Source of the DNA: a virus
Length of the DNA stretch: 41,937 nucleotides
IMG/VR virus record: IMGVR_UViG_3300048999_000178
Coordinates: 1 to 41,937 of that record
Direction: 5' to 3' (one strand)
Part shown: in pieces, positions 1 through 6,897 of the stretch
Layout of the letters: the number at the start of each line of letters is the position of its first letter
Numbering within the stretch: position 1 is the stretch's first letter
The notes under the pieces: model-generated
Seen by the model: only the letters and a program-made list of their open reading frames with translations
What the model was told of the DNA's origin: nothing
Databases searched by the model: none
Made by a program: the position numbers and the translations under genes

Positions 1-16
1 GAAAAAGGCCACGAAG

Positions 17-208
17 ATGCAATTGGTCAGAGAGGTGGTGCGGCTGCGGGGTGAGCGTAACCGTCTACTCGCTGCCGTGAAAGCCCACAAGGATCTCTGG
101 CAGGGCGATGACGAGGCATCGAAGGTCGGCATCTACGGAGCGTTCTATCGCGAGGATCAGAAGCTCTACAAGATGGCAAAGGAACTCGAAGAGGAGGCGA
201 CGACGTGA
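17..208 (+). CDS. Small coiled-coil-like protein, probably the C-terminal part of a gene cut by the window edge
   Basis: Charged, helix-prone protein of unknown function; 63 aa from the first ATG. The reading frame is open back to base 2 (K-K-A-T-K before the ATG), and if the window is circular it joins in frame to the gene that runs off the right end at 41937, giving one protein of roughly 190 aa. An AAGG 8 bp before ATG17 could also serve as a ribosome site, so an independent start is possible. Its stop overlaps the GTG of the next gene (GTGA), as in the rest of this early operon. Confidence 0.6.
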   Translation: MQLVREVVRLRGERNRLLAAVKAHKDLWQGDDEASKVGIYGAFYREDQKLYKMAKELEEEATT

Positions 209-444
209 TCGTTTCGCAGGCGGAATACGAAGAAGCGACCGAGGCCAAGCAGCGGAAGCGCACGACCCGTCATCCCGTGAACGCCCATTTCTGCGGCTGC
301 GTCCATAGCTGCATGCTGACCAAAGCGGAGTGCCGCCGTCTCTCGGTGCGCTGTCGCTATCGCCGCGAAGAAGTCCGGCCGCTCTCTCACTGCATCGTCA
401 TCAAAGCCGAGCAAACCGAGGAACTCGAAGAGGAAGGTAGGTAG
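205..444 (+). CDS. Small cysteine-rich hypothetical protein
   Basis: 79 aa, GTG start inside the stop of the preceding gene (GTGA overlap), which indicates translational coupling. Central segment carries closely spaced cysteines and a histidine (FCGCVHSC, then C and SVRC), suggesting a bound zinc ion; the ends are acidic (EELEEEGR). I do not recognise a family. It belongs to the string of tiny early phage proteins that fills the first 5 kb. Confidence 0.6.
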   Translation: MIVSQAEYEEATEAKQRKRTTRHPVNAHFCGCVHSCMLTKAECRRLSVRCRYRREEVRPLSHCIVIKAEQTEELEEEGR

Positions 445-447
445 GTA

Positions 448-804
448 GTGAGCGACAAGGAGATTCCGACGCACGTTTTCCTGACGATCGAGCTGCCTGC
501 CTTCTACACGGCGGACATGCTGGAGGGAGGCTTCCTCGCGCCCTACCGGAGCGAATGGGATTCAGAGTCGGAGTTCATCCTCAACTGCCTGGGAGAACCG
601 GGGATCGTGAAGCTGCGGACGGAGATCAGCGGCGAGAAGGAGGGCGACGTGATCGAGGTCTGGGGCAGCATCCGCTCAGCCTCCCTCGGTCCCGCCACGC
701 GCGGCTACGGCCCCGGCCCGCACCTCACCGAGGAGCAGCTTGAAGCCGCCGCTTCGTACGCCCTGAACCCCGATTACGAGGACGACCCGGAGCAACCAGC
801 ATGA
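448..804 (+). CDS. Hypothetical early phage protein
   Basis: 118 aa, acidic, no recognised domain. The GTG start follows an AGGAAGG purine run and a short GGTA tandem repeat (about 434-446), the likely ribosome site. Starts 3 bp after the preceding stop. The N-terminal half alternates beta-prone stretches (HVFLTIELPAF), the C-terminus is acidic and proline-containing. It shares its opening pattern (MSDK..LxIE.P.F.AD) with the small protein at 41129, so the two may be distant paralogues; that is an inference from eye alignment. Confidence 0.6.
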   Translation: MSDKEIPTHVFLTIELPAFYTADMLEGGFLAPYRSEWDSESEFILNCLGEPGIVKLRTEISGEKEGDVIEVWGSIRSASLGPATRGYGPGPHLTEEQLEAAASYALNPDYEDDPEQPA

Positions 805-820
805 CTACCTCACTGAAAGC

Positions 821-1351
821 GTGGAGCAGATGAAGCCGATGACCCTCGGCGCCCCTTTTTTCGCCGGTGTGTCTGGTCTGGACCCGACACCGGGAGAGCA
901 CTGGCTCGAGATCCCCGGTCCTCCGGTCCCCTGGGCGGCGAAGCAGACGAACCCGAAGACGGGCAACCGCTTCATCGCCTCCCGGCAGGTCGAGGCGACC
1001 GGCCGCGTCATCAAGGCGGTGGAAGACGTGCTCGCTGCCGGCGGCGAGCGGTTCCTCGTCGGCGAACCGCTCGCGATCAGCGTGGTCTTCTTCTGCAAAC
1101 GCCCGAAAGGTCACTACGGCAGCGGTAGGAACTCGCGGACGATCAAGCCCCAGTTCGTCGACGCCGAGCCGACCGGCAAGCCCGACCTCTCGAACCTGCT
1201 GAAACTCGTGGAGGACGGCATGGTGCTCGGCGGCCTGATGCCCGACGACGACCAGGTCGTCCGGTTGCTCGAGCCGCTCGAAAAGGTCTACACGACCGAG
1301 CCCGAGGAGCAGCCGCGGACGGTCGTGCGGATAGTGAGCGTGACGCGGTGA
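821..1351 (+). CDS. rusA: RusA-family Holliday junction resolvase
   Basis: Endonuclease that cuts four-way DNA junctions; in phages it resolves recombination intermediates and branched DNA before packaging. The family signature is visible: an N-terminal beta-strand PGPPVPWAAKQTNPKTG (about residues 28-44), then KPDLSNLLKLVEDGM followed by DDDQV, matching the RusA KPDxDNLxKxxxDxL...DDxQV motif whose aspartates bind the metal. The usual D before N is S here (DLSN). 176 aa is somewhat longer than the roughly 120-140 aa family norm because of an N-terminal extension; start could be GTG821 or ATG830. Ends overlapping the next GTG. Confidence 0.85.
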   Translation: MEQMKPMTLGAPFFAGVSGLDPTPGEHWLEIPGPPVPWAAKQTNPKTGNRFIASRQVEATGRVIKAVEDVLAAGGERFLVGEPLAISVVFFCKRPKGHYGSGRNSRTIKPQFVDAEPTGKPDLSNLLKLVEDGMVLGGLMPDDDQVVRLLEPLEKVYTTEPEEQPRTVVRIVSVTR

Positions 1352-1722
1352 GCGGCTACATCGTCACGCACCACGCGGTCGATCGCTACGTCTCTCGGGT
1401 GAAGCCGCATCTCGGACGGTTGCAGGCCGAGCAGGAGCTCACCGCGCTGCTCGAGCTCGCCGCGCCGATCCTGAAGCCGGACTGGTACCGCGGCATCGGA
1501 CCGGCCGATCACTGGCTCGCGATCGCACCCGACTGCGTCGCGGTCGTCCACGGCCGCAGGGTGACGACGGTCGTCAACCGTGAGGTCGACGGTCTGCGGC
1601 GCCCGAAGAAGAAGCGCCCGCTGAAGGCCACGAACGACGGCTTCTATCGGAAGCGCGGTCGCAAGATCCGCCACCCGGCGCGCCCCCGCGCCCAGATCGA
1701 GGACGAAGCGTGGCCTACCTAG
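1348..1722 (+). CDS. Hypothetical phage protein with THHAVDRYVSRV N-terminus
   Basis: 124 aa, GTG start overlapping the rusA stop (GTGA). The N-terminus (ITHHAVDRYxxRV pattern) and the following helices resemble small phage proteins whose function is unassigned; the C-terminal third is strongly basic (RRPKKKRPLK, YRKRGRKIRH), which fits nucleic-acid contact. The last 13 bp overlap the next small zinc-ribbon gene. No enzymatic motif is seen. Confidence 0.65.
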   Translation: MSGYIVTHHAVDRYVSRVKPHLGRLQAEQELTALLELAAPILKPDWYRGIGPADHWLAIAPDCVAVVHGRRVTTVVNREVDGLRRPKKKRPLKATNDGFYRKRGRKIRHPARPRAQIEDEAWPT

Positions 1723-1856
1723 ACGCCGGGAAGGTCGAGCCGCCCGACCTCTGGGCCCCCGACATCCCCGAAGACTGCCCCGAGTGCGGCGAGTGGCTGC
1801 AGGTCCTCGAAGCCGACGGCACCTGTCCCTGTTGCCACGCCCAGATCGAGCCGTGA
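1710..1856 (+). CDS. 48-aa zinc-ribbon microprotein
   Basis: GTG start within the tail of the upstream gene. The sequence has the four-cysteine knuckle pair CPECG and, 14 residues on, CPCCH, a standard zinc ribbon, on an acidic body (DLWAPDIPEDCPEC). Function unknown; such stand-alone ribbons are common in actinophage early operons. Too short for most gene finders, but the intact CxxC pairs and coupled position support it. Confidence 0.65.
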   Translation: MAYLDAGKVEPPDLWAPDIPEDCPECGEWLQVLEADGTCPCCHAQIEP

Positions 1857-1902
1857 CCCGAGTGTCTGCTCTAGACCATCCACACCGAAGGAGATGCGAA
1901 AG

Positions 1903-2064
1903 ATGAAATACCTACGCAAGCTGTCCAAGGGCCGCGGCGGCGCGAAGACGGCGCGGCCGAAGGGCATCGTCGGCTATCGGCCGCGCTTCCGCTACAGCTG
2001 GTCGGACGAGCTCTTCATCCGCGCGGCGGTCAAGGCCGGCGAGCGGGCGGCGGCCGAACGATGA
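1903..2064 (+). CDS. Small basic hypothetical protein
   Basis: 53 aa, Arg/Lys/Gly-rich (KLSKGRGGAKTARPKG), probably nucleic-acid binding. The start is set by an AAGGAG at 1888-1893 that lies 9 bp before ATG1903; the ATG at 1894 is too close to that site. It ends ATGA-overlapping the next gene. No family recognised. Confidence 0.55.
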   Translation: MKYLRKLSKGRGGAKTARPKGIVGYRPRFRYSWSDELFIRAAVKAGERAAAER

Positions 2065-2351
2065 CCCGCCACAAGACGAAGACCTGCACGAACCACTGCA
2101 GAACGTGCGGGCGTCACTTCGCCAGCACGGCGGCCTTCGACAAGCACCGTGTCGGCATCATCGGCGGCGAGGGATTCGCGGGCCGTCAGTGCATCGACCC
2201 GATGTCCGTCACCCGCGACGACGGCGAGCACTGGTTCCGCGAGACGATCGGCGACTGTCGGATCTCGGGGAGCGTCCCGTCGATCCTCGTACCCGTTCTC
2301 GGTGAGGCCGCGGCGGTCGATCGCTTCGCAACCGTCCGGAAGGCCGCTTGA
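2061..2351 (+). CDS. FDXHR-type putative zinc-binding protein
   Basis: 96 aa. The N-terminus carries CTNHCRTCGRHF followed by AFDKHR, the signature of the FDXHR family of putative zinc-binding phage proteins (CxxC plus FDxHR). Residues 30-60 hold a second Cys (GRQCID). The role is not established; these proteins are frequent in actinophage early regions. ATGA overlap upstream and TGATG overlap downstream place it in the same coupled operon. Confidence 0.7.
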   Translation: MTRHKTKTCTNHCRTCGRHFASTAAFDKHRVGIIGGEGFAGRQCIDPMSVTRDDGEHWFRETIGDCRISGSVPSILVPVLGEAAAVDRFATVRKAA

Positions 2352-2641
2352 TGGCCGCGAGAGCGAATGCGAAGACGCCTCAGCGGTACGTGCTGTCCCG
2401 CATCGAACCCGGTCGAGAGGTCGATCTGTGGCACACCGCAGATCTCGATGCGGCGCTGAGGAAGCGTGATGAAAACGAAGCGACCAAGTTCCCCCGCGAA
2501 CTTCACCGGGTCACGGACTCCGACGACGCCGAACGAGGCGATGCGGACTGGTGCTCTGAGTGCTCCGCGCATGGGACCTTCGGCGACGTCTGCGATCTCT
2601 GTCAGCAGGGGATCGAGGCGGAAGAGGCGGCCTCAGCATGA
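2351..2641 (+). CDS. Small protein with C-terminal CxxC/CxxC zinc ribbon
   Basis: 96 aa from ATG2351 (TGATG overlap with the preceding stop; a TTG at 2348 is in frame but less likely). N-terminal half: R-Y-V-L-S-R-I-E-P-G...W-H-T-A-D-L-D-A-A-L-R-K-R-D, a small mixed alpha/beta fold; C-terminal WCSECSAHGTFGDVCDLC is a four-cysteine zinc site. Function unknown. Confidence 0.6.
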   Translation: MAARANAKTPQRYVLSRIEPGREVDLWHTADLDAALRKRDENEATKFPRELHRVTDSDDAERGDADWCSECSAHGTFGDVCDLCQQGIEAEEAASA

Positions 2642-3150
2642 GCGGCTACGACTCCAAGCCCGACACGCGGGCGCACATCGATCAGGTGCGCTCGAACCTG
2701 CGGATCGTCATCAAGTCGCTGATGCGGCGGGCGGCCATCCATGACGAGTCCAAGCTCCACGAACCGGAGCTCGCCACCTTCGACAGCGTCACCGAGCGGC
2801 TGCGGTCGATGACCTACGGCAGCCCGGAGTACAAGGCGTGCCTGGCCGACATGGGCCCGGCGCTCAAGCACCACTACGCCTACAACGACCACCATCCGGA
2901 GCACTTTGTCGATGAGACGCCGGTCACCGGCGAGCCGTCATCGAGGACCGACCGTGCACCACTGACCGGCGTCGTGGCGATGGACCTCGTCCAGCTGACG
3001 GAGATGCTCTGTGACTGGCAGGCGGCGACCAAGCGGCACGACGACGGCGACATTCGCCGCTCGATCCTCGTCAACGCCAAGCGCTTCGGCTACGGCGACG
3101 AAATCAGGCAACTGCTGCTGAATACGGTCTCACTGCTGGAGGGCGAGTGA
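2638..3150 (+). CDS. DUF5662-like phage protein
   Basis: 170 aa, ATG start in an ATGA overlap. Helical protein with HDESKLHEPE near residue 36 and HHYAYNDHHPEHF near residue 80, then LTEMLCDWQAA. This order of HDxSK, H..N.HHPEHF and LxEMLCDWxA is the pattern I know from DUF5662 proteins in phages and bacteria. The conserved His/Asp residues suggest a metal-binding HD-like helical fold, but no activity has been shown for the family to my knowledge. Confidence 0.75.
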   Translation: MSGYDSKPDTRAHIDQVRSNLRIVIKSLMRRAAIHDESKLHEPELATFDSVTERLRSMTYGSPEYKACLADMGPALKHHYAYNDHHPEHFVDETPVTGEPSSRTDRAPLTGVVAMDLVQLTEMLCDWQAATKRHDDGDIRRSILVNAKRFGYGDEIRQLLLNTVSLLEGE

Positions 3151-3518
3151 GCGCGCCGCTGCCGTCCGTCGAGCGGCCTCAGTTCATCCAAGACGAGCAG
3201 GACGCCTCGGTCGTCCCTTCGAAGAAGGATGCGGTCCTCGCGCTTCGCGCGCAGGGCTGGGGATATCACCCGATCGCTCGACATCTCGGTGTGAACGAAG
3301 GCCAGGTCTACCGCTGGTGCAACCCCGAGGCAGAGCCGAGATATCGCGCTCGGGAAAACGCCCGGAGGCGCGAGGCGTACGTCCCTGTCAAATCGTCCCT
3401 GAGTCCCGAAATGCGCGCCTGGATCTCCCGGCGCAAACGGGAAATCGCCGGCGTGCCGCTCACGGCCGCGGACAAGGAGCAGTTGGCCCGCGCGATGGAC
3501 GACGTGGGCGGCGCATGA
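3147..3518 (+). CDS. Helix-turn-helix DNA-binding protein
   Basis: 123 aa, GTG start in a GTGA overlap. Residues about 27-57 (AVLALRAQGWGYHPIARHLGVNEGQVYRW) form a clear helix-turn-helix, followed by NPEAEPRYRARENARRR, a basic tail often seen after HTH motifs in phage regulators and transposase-like N-termini. It could regulate the early operon or act with the replication genes that follow. C-terminus ends in an ATGA overlap. Confidence 0.65.
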   Translation: MSAPLPSVERPQFIQDEQDASVVPSKKDAVLALRAQGWGYHPIARHLGVNEGQVYRWCNPEAEPRYRARENARRREAYVPVKSSLSPEMRAWISRRKREIAGVPLTAADKEQLARAMDDVGGA

Positions 3519-3718
3519 GCGGCTTCAAGGAGGGCCAGCGCTCAGTCGGTGGCGGCCGTAGTTCCTACCGACACCCGGCGGAGATAGCGGAGTTCGACGA
3601 GGCCCTGACCGATGTCGGTCGCGGGCAGGCGCGTGCCAGGCACAAACGCCACGCCGAGCGAGTTGCCGCGAAGATCGCCCAGCGCGAACAAGAACGCGCC
3701 GAAGGGAAGATCCCGTGA
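3515..3718 (+). CDS. Small charged hypothetical protein
   Basis: 67 aa from the ATG that overlaps the preceding stop. Glycine/serine-rich N-terminus (GQRSVGGGRSS), then a highly charged helix (RARHKRHAERVAAKIAQREQERAEG). No family recognised. Coupled on both sides (ATGA upstream, GTGA downstream), directly ahead of the primase-like gene. Confidence 0.5.
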   Translation: MSGFKEGQRSVGGGRSSYRHPAEIAEFDEALTDVGRGQARARHKRHAERVAAKIAQREQERAEGKIP

Positions 3719-4356
3719 GCGCCGCGACGGTCGCCGAGCCGACCCTCAAAGGCATCGACCCGAGCATCCTCGACTCCTTCAACGTCATCAGCGGCGTGGC
3801 GGGCTGGCGGGTGCCGTACTTCGACAGCGAAGGGACGCACTACCGCACGAAGCTGTTCCCGTTCGACGGCGAGGAACTGGACGGCGGCGCACGCTCGCGC
3901 TGGATCGGCAAGTCGAAGCCGCAGATCCCCTACGGCGCGTGGCAGCTCCGCAAGGCCGATCGTCGCGCGCTGATCCTCACCGAGGGCGAGTCGGACACGT
4001 GGGCGCTCGCCGAGTTCGTCCCCAGCGTCGTCGCGCTCGGCATTCCCGGTGCGAGCGCGTGGAAGCCCGGTTGGCTCGCGGGGATCGACGACTTCGAGCG
4101 GATCTACCTCTCATTCGATGCCGACGATGCCGGGCGGAAACTGGCCGACATCGTGATGCGCGACATCAGCCGCGCGCGCTACGTCACGCTGCCGGACGGC
4201 GCCGACACCCGATCGTTCCTGCAGCGCTGCGGTCGCGAGGACTACCTGCGGCTGGTCCGCGAGGCCGAGGCCGTCTACAGGATCAGGCGCTCGATGAACG
4301 TCGCGGCAGAGGCGGTGCGGCGCGGGAACCTGATCCGCGACGGGTGGCTGTGGTGA
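3715..4356 (+). CDS. TOPRIM-domain primase-like protein
   Basis: 213 aa with a TOPRIM fold: ALILTEGESDTWAL (catalytic-type Glu, about residue 85-98), VVALGIPGAS, and IYLSFDADDAGRKLA (the DxD metal pair, about 135-149). This is the catalytic core of DnaG-type primases and of the primase half of phage primase-helicases. The N-terminus (residues 1-80) resembles the segment before TOPRIM in phage proteins, but no zinc finger or helicase domain is present, so it probably works with another protein such as its downstream neighbour. GTG start overlapping the previous stop. Confidence 0.75.
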   Translation: MSAATVAEPTLKGIDPSILDSFNVISGVAGWRVPYFDSEGTHYRTKLFPFDGEELDGGARSRWIGKSKPQIPYGAWQLRKADRRALILTEGESDTWALAEFVPSVVALGIPGASAWKPGWLAGIDDFERIYLSFDADDAGRKLADIVMRDISRARYVTLPDGADTRSFLQRCGREDYLRLVREAEAVYRIRRSMNVAAEAVRRGNLIRDGWLW

Positions 4357-4868
4357 GCACCGAACCCACTCCGCTGCGAGTCATCGACGGCGACGGCGAG
4401 GTGGTCGCCGAGCGTGGCTGCTCGCGCTGCGAGCTCGTCCAGATGAACGACGTGGAAAACCTCGAGGCCGAGATCCGGCGACTGCTCCGCCGCATAGACC
4501 GGATCGAGCGCGACGAGGACGAGAAGCGCCGCAAGGACCCGCACCGCGGCAAGATCCTGCGGATCATCGAGCACTGGAAGGTGGCGACCGGCCATCCGAA
4601 GTCCCGCGACACGGCCGACCGTTTCGATGCCGTGAAAGCCCGATTCAACGAGGGCTACACGGAGGAGCAGCTGATGCTCGCCATCGACGGCATCGCGGCG
4701 CTCCCCTACGTCGGTAAGGAGGGTCGCAAGGCCACGGGGACGAAGAAAGAACGCCATGATCGGCTGGGCATCGCGCTCGGCGGCGGCGAGGCGGTCGAGC
4801 GCTTCGCGAACATCGGCGCCGAATGGCGAGCCTGGAAAGCCAAGCAGGACCAGGCGCCGCAATCGTGA
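4353..4868 (+). CDS. Replisome-organiser / helicase-loader-like replication protein
   Basis: 171 aa, GTG start overlapping the primase stop. N-terminus holds CSRCE, then a coiled coil (about 30-60, ENLEAEIRRLLRRIDRIERDEDE). The C-terminal part (IEHWKVATGHPKSRDT..DRFDAVKARFNEGYTEEQLMLAIDG...GGGEAVERF) matches a domain I know from the C-termini of phage replication-initiation proteins. No Walker motifs. Likely role: bringing the replication machinery to phage DNA. Family assignment is from memory of the pattern and would need an HMM search. Confidence 0.55.
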   Translation: MSTEPTPLRVIDGDGEVVAERGCSRCELVQMNDVENLEAEIRRLLRRIDRIERDEDEKRRKDPHRGKILRIIEHWKVATGHPKSRDTADRFDAVKARFNEGYTEEQLMLAIDGIAALPYVGKEGRKATGTKKERHDRLGIALGGGEAVERFANIGAEWRAWKAKQDQAPQS

Positions 4869-5131
4869 GCGGGCCGATCGACTTCAAGGACCGCAACTGG
4901 GAATGCCCGAGCTGCGGCTGGCGACTCTGCCGCGGTGGCTTCTGCATCCACGAAGACGAGGACGGCGCGCGCGAGATCTTCGACGGCGTGGCCGCCACCA
5001 TCACGGACCAGGAATGGCGGGAGGCGCGTGAAGCGGCAGCAGCCGTCAGAGCTTCTCGTATAACGCCTGAGCCGACGGAAGCACCATCCGCGATGGTTGC
5101 ACCGCAAACGCAGATGCGCCTCTCAAACTGA
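4865..5131 (+). CDS. Small protein with CPSCG zinc knuckle
   Basis: 88 aa, GTG start (GTGA overlap). N-terminus ECPSCGWRLCRGGFCIH has four cysteines and a histidine in 16 residues, a zinc site; the middle is acidic and the C-terminus Pro/Thr/Ala-rich. Function unknown. It is the last gene of the early operon; about 120 bp of non-coding DNA with promoter-like elements follows. Confidence 0.6.
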   Translation: MSGPIDFKDRNWECPSCGWRLCRGGFCIHEDEDGAREIFDGVAATITDQEWREAREAAAAVRASRITPEPTEAPSAMVAPQTQMRLSN

Positions 5132-5223
5132 GAGTTTCTGTAGCGACAGGAATACGCCCTCGTCCTGTCCGGTTGTCGTCCCCAGCAGAGACAGACTTTC
5201 GGCCACGCTTCCGCCAACGTTCC

Positions 5224-5250
5224 GTCTCCCCTGGATACGACACTGCGGCC
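5224..5250 (+). promoter_or_regulatory. Putative leaderless promoter element (GTCTC-N10-GACACT)
   Basis: GTCTC at 5224-5228, 10 bp, GACACT at 5239-5244, then 6 bp to ATG5251. The same architecture recurs before other start codons. A -10-like hexamer this close to the start codon leaves no room for a ribosome site and predicts a leaderless transcript. A diverged relative (CTGTCCGG ... GACAGACTTTCGGCC) lies at about 5165-5203. Confidence 0.5.
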
Positions 5251-5826
5251 ATGCCCAAGAAGCACGATACCCCGGCCATCCGCGCGATCGTCGGCGCGCT
5301 CGATTTCCAACATGTGGCCGTGAAAGAGATCCGGCGCCGGCTCGCCGAGCAGGAATGCGGGCTGCCCTACGCAGTCGAGATCAGTGAGCGGCAGGTTCGC
5401 AACTATCGGCAGGCCTACCGCGACGAACACGGGATGCCGCCCAGCACCGTCCAGACGCCCGACGCACGGTCGGAGACGATCGACGCCGTCCTGGAGCGGG
5501 CGGTCGGATTGCTCGGCCGTGAAGTCACCGCTTATGAAGCCAAGCGGCGCGGCAGCATCACCCCGGAGCGGCTGAAGACGCTGGACACCTTGCACGGCAT
5601 CGCCCGCAGATGGCAGCGCGCGCAGGCCACGGCAGCGGGCAAGCTGACGACGTCGCAGATCGGGACCAACGAGCGGACCCGACCGAAAGCGCAGCCGCAA
5701 GAGTCGACCATCGAGCGCTTGGCACGTGAGGAGCGGGAGCAGAAGGCCGCGACACCGGTCGAGACGCTGGCCGAGCGGGCACGGCGGATGGCGGACGAGC
5801 TCGGCCGGAAAGCCGACGCGGCATGA
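5251..5826 (+). CDS. Putative terminase small subunit (HTH protein)
   Basis: 191 aa from the ATG directly behind the promoter-like element. N-terminal ~60 residues are helical with an HTH-like stretch (HVAVKEIRRRLAEQECGLPYAVEISERQVRNYRQAYR); the middle is an oligomerisation-type helix region, and the C-terminus is a charged coiled coil. Position at the start of the packaging block, 1.8 kb ahead of the large terminase, and the size suggest the small terminase, which would recognise the packaging site. The family assignment is from context; it could instead be a regulator of late genes. Confidence 0.5.
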   Translation: MPKKHDTPAIRAIVGALDFQHVAVKEIRRRLAEQECGLPYAVEISERQVRNYRQAYRDEHGMPPSTVQTPDARSETIDAVLERAVGLLGREVTAYEAKRRGSITPERLKTLDTLHGIARRWQRAQATAAGKLTTSQIGTNERTRPKAQPQESTIERLAREEREQKAATPVETLAERARRMADELGRKADAA

Positions 5827-6074
5827 GCGACGAGGCAAGGCGCGCGATCCACACTGCGATCAGCGAGCACCTTGACGAGGGGGAGATCTGCGTCGGCTGG
5901 TGCATCGTGCTCGACGTGGTCGCACCGGACGAGGTTCGCTACCTGCAGCATCGAGCCGGCGGCGGCGTGGACGGAAGCGAACCGCCGACCGTCTGGGCGG
6001 CACGAGGGATGCTCCAGACGAGTGCCGATGTCGCCGCCGATCAGCTCCGCGACTCCACCGAAGACGCCGGTTAG
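5823..6074 (+). CDS. Hypothetical protein
   Basis: 83 aa, ATG start in an ATGA overlap with the preceding gene. Alpha/beta mix: helix (EARRAIHTAISEHL), hydrophobic strand (CVGWCIVLDVVA), then helix. Resembles small actinophage proteins of unknown role. It is followed by the longest non-coding stretch in the window. Confidence 0.6.
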   Translation: MSDEARRAIHTAISEHLDEGEICVGWCIVLDVVAPDEVRYLQHRAGGGVDGSEPPTVWAARGMLQTSADVAADQLRDSTEDAG

Positions 6075-6454
6075 CCGCCGCACACCACCCCTGCTGAGGC
6101 GTTGAAAGGTAGGGGCAGCGGTTCGGGCGACAGCTTGCGGGTTGGATGGGGTCGAACGGATGGGCGATGGCGAGCGCAAGGTTTGGCTGAATCACGTGCG
6201 TGACAGCGCGTGTTTGGGAATCGGTCTCATCACGTCGCACTGGCGCAATCCCGTGGGCAGACGGTCGCCAATCCCGCATGGTAGGTGGGTTCGGAGGGCC
6301 ACGGCGTCCAATCACAAAGGCTGGATCGTCACCCCCCCACCGCATGGTTGAGCGAAAAACCCCCCGGCCACCCCCGGCGGCGCGCGATGGGACCCGCGAT
6401 CAACTTCCCTACCCACCCTCACACCCGCATTTGCCATTTGCGTCCCCACGTTTA
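6075..6454. other. Non-coding region between putative terS and the RHH gene
   Basis: About 380 bp with no convincing gene (one short open frame at 6142-6351 lacks a ribosome site and a plausible composition). Visible features: G-rich runs with repeated GGATGGG (about 6144-6165), a C-tract region (6330-6380, several runs of 5-7 C), a CCGTGG...CCACGG inverted pair around 6251-6305, and a tandem ATTTGCC/ATTTGCG at about 6430-6443. Between small and large terminase genes, this is a reasonable place for a packaging (pac/cos) site, but nothing here proves it. Confidence 0.4.
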
Positions 6455-6483
6455 GTCCGCCCATTCCCCTAGCGTCTCCGGGC
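6455..6483 (+). promoter_or_regulatory. Putative leaderless promoter element (GTCCG-N10-TAGCGT)
   Basis: GTCCG at 6455-6459, 10 bp, TAGCGT at 6470-6475, then 8 bp to ATG6484. The hexamer fits the TAnnnT -10 pattern of bacterial housekeeping promoters. In this copy the reading frame upstream of the ATG contains a stop (TAG inside the hexamer), so the element is not simply an N-terminal coding repeat. Confidence 0.5.
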
Positions 6484-6822
6484 ATGGAATCCGAGAGCAA
6501 GACCAGGAGGGGCAGACCACCCCGGCCAGCGGCGCTACGGCGAAGCGAGTGGCTCAAAGTGAGGGTCTCGTCGATGGAGCTTGAGGCCATGCAGGTCCGG
6601 GCCGACGCCGAGGGCCTGAGCCTGTCGGCGTTCGTCAGGTCTCGGTGCTGCGTCGACCCCGAGCCGGTGGCGCGGCGATCGCGGGAGGTCGCTCGGCTGC
6701 GGACGGCCGAAGGGACGGCGCCCGGGGATCTCGAGGCGCTGACCCAGCGGCTGTCGGCGACGATGCCGCGGCGCAACGCCGAACATCTGGCACGGCGGGA
6801 ACTGGCGCGGCGCGGCGGATGA
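6484..6822 (+). CDS. Ribbon-helix-helix (Arc/CopG/MobC-like) DNA-binding protein
   Basis: 112 aa. Basic N-terminus (KTRRGRPPRP), then residues about 18-48 with RSEWLKVRVSSMELEAMQVRA..GLSLSAFVR, the strand-helix-helix pattern of RHH proteins as in MobC/CopG. The C-terminus is Arg/Glu-rich helix. Likely a dimeric DNA binder, either a regulator of the packaging/late region or an accessory packaging factor. No ribosome site precedes the ATG, consistent with leaderless translation. Confidence 0.65.
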   Translation: MESESKTRRGRPPRPAALRRSEWLKVRVSSMELEAMQVRADAEGLSLSAFVRSRCCVDPEPVARRSREVARLRTAEGTAPGDLEALTQRLSATMPRRNAEHLARRELARRGG

Positions 6823-6878
6823 CCCCGGAGGAGATCTGCGCAGCGACGACGGTCGAACGGTTAGGCTTCCTCGCGTAA
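6819..6878 (+). CDS. Possible 19-aa leader or microprotein
   Basis: ATG overlapping the stop of the RHH gene (ATGA), reading M-T-P-E-E-I-C-A-A-T-T-V-E-R-L-G-F-L-A then TAA. It resembles the start of a phage HTH/virion protein that has been truncated, or a coupling peptide. Very short; coding status uncertain. Confidence 0.2.
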   Translation: MTPEEICAATTVERLGFLA

Positions 6879-6897
6879 ACGACTGGGGAGGTATGCG

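Noticed and set aside
5224-5250. Sigma54-type -24/-12 promoter reading of the GTCCG-N10-GACACT element
   Set aside because: The spacing of 10 bp is suggestive, but the invariant GG and GC dinucleotides of sigma54 promoters are not at the required places, and no bacterial enhancer-binding protein gene is present.
6142-6351. Forward frame of 69 codons in the non-coding region
   Set aside because: No ribosome site, unlikely composition, ends in a C-tract; not supported as a gene.
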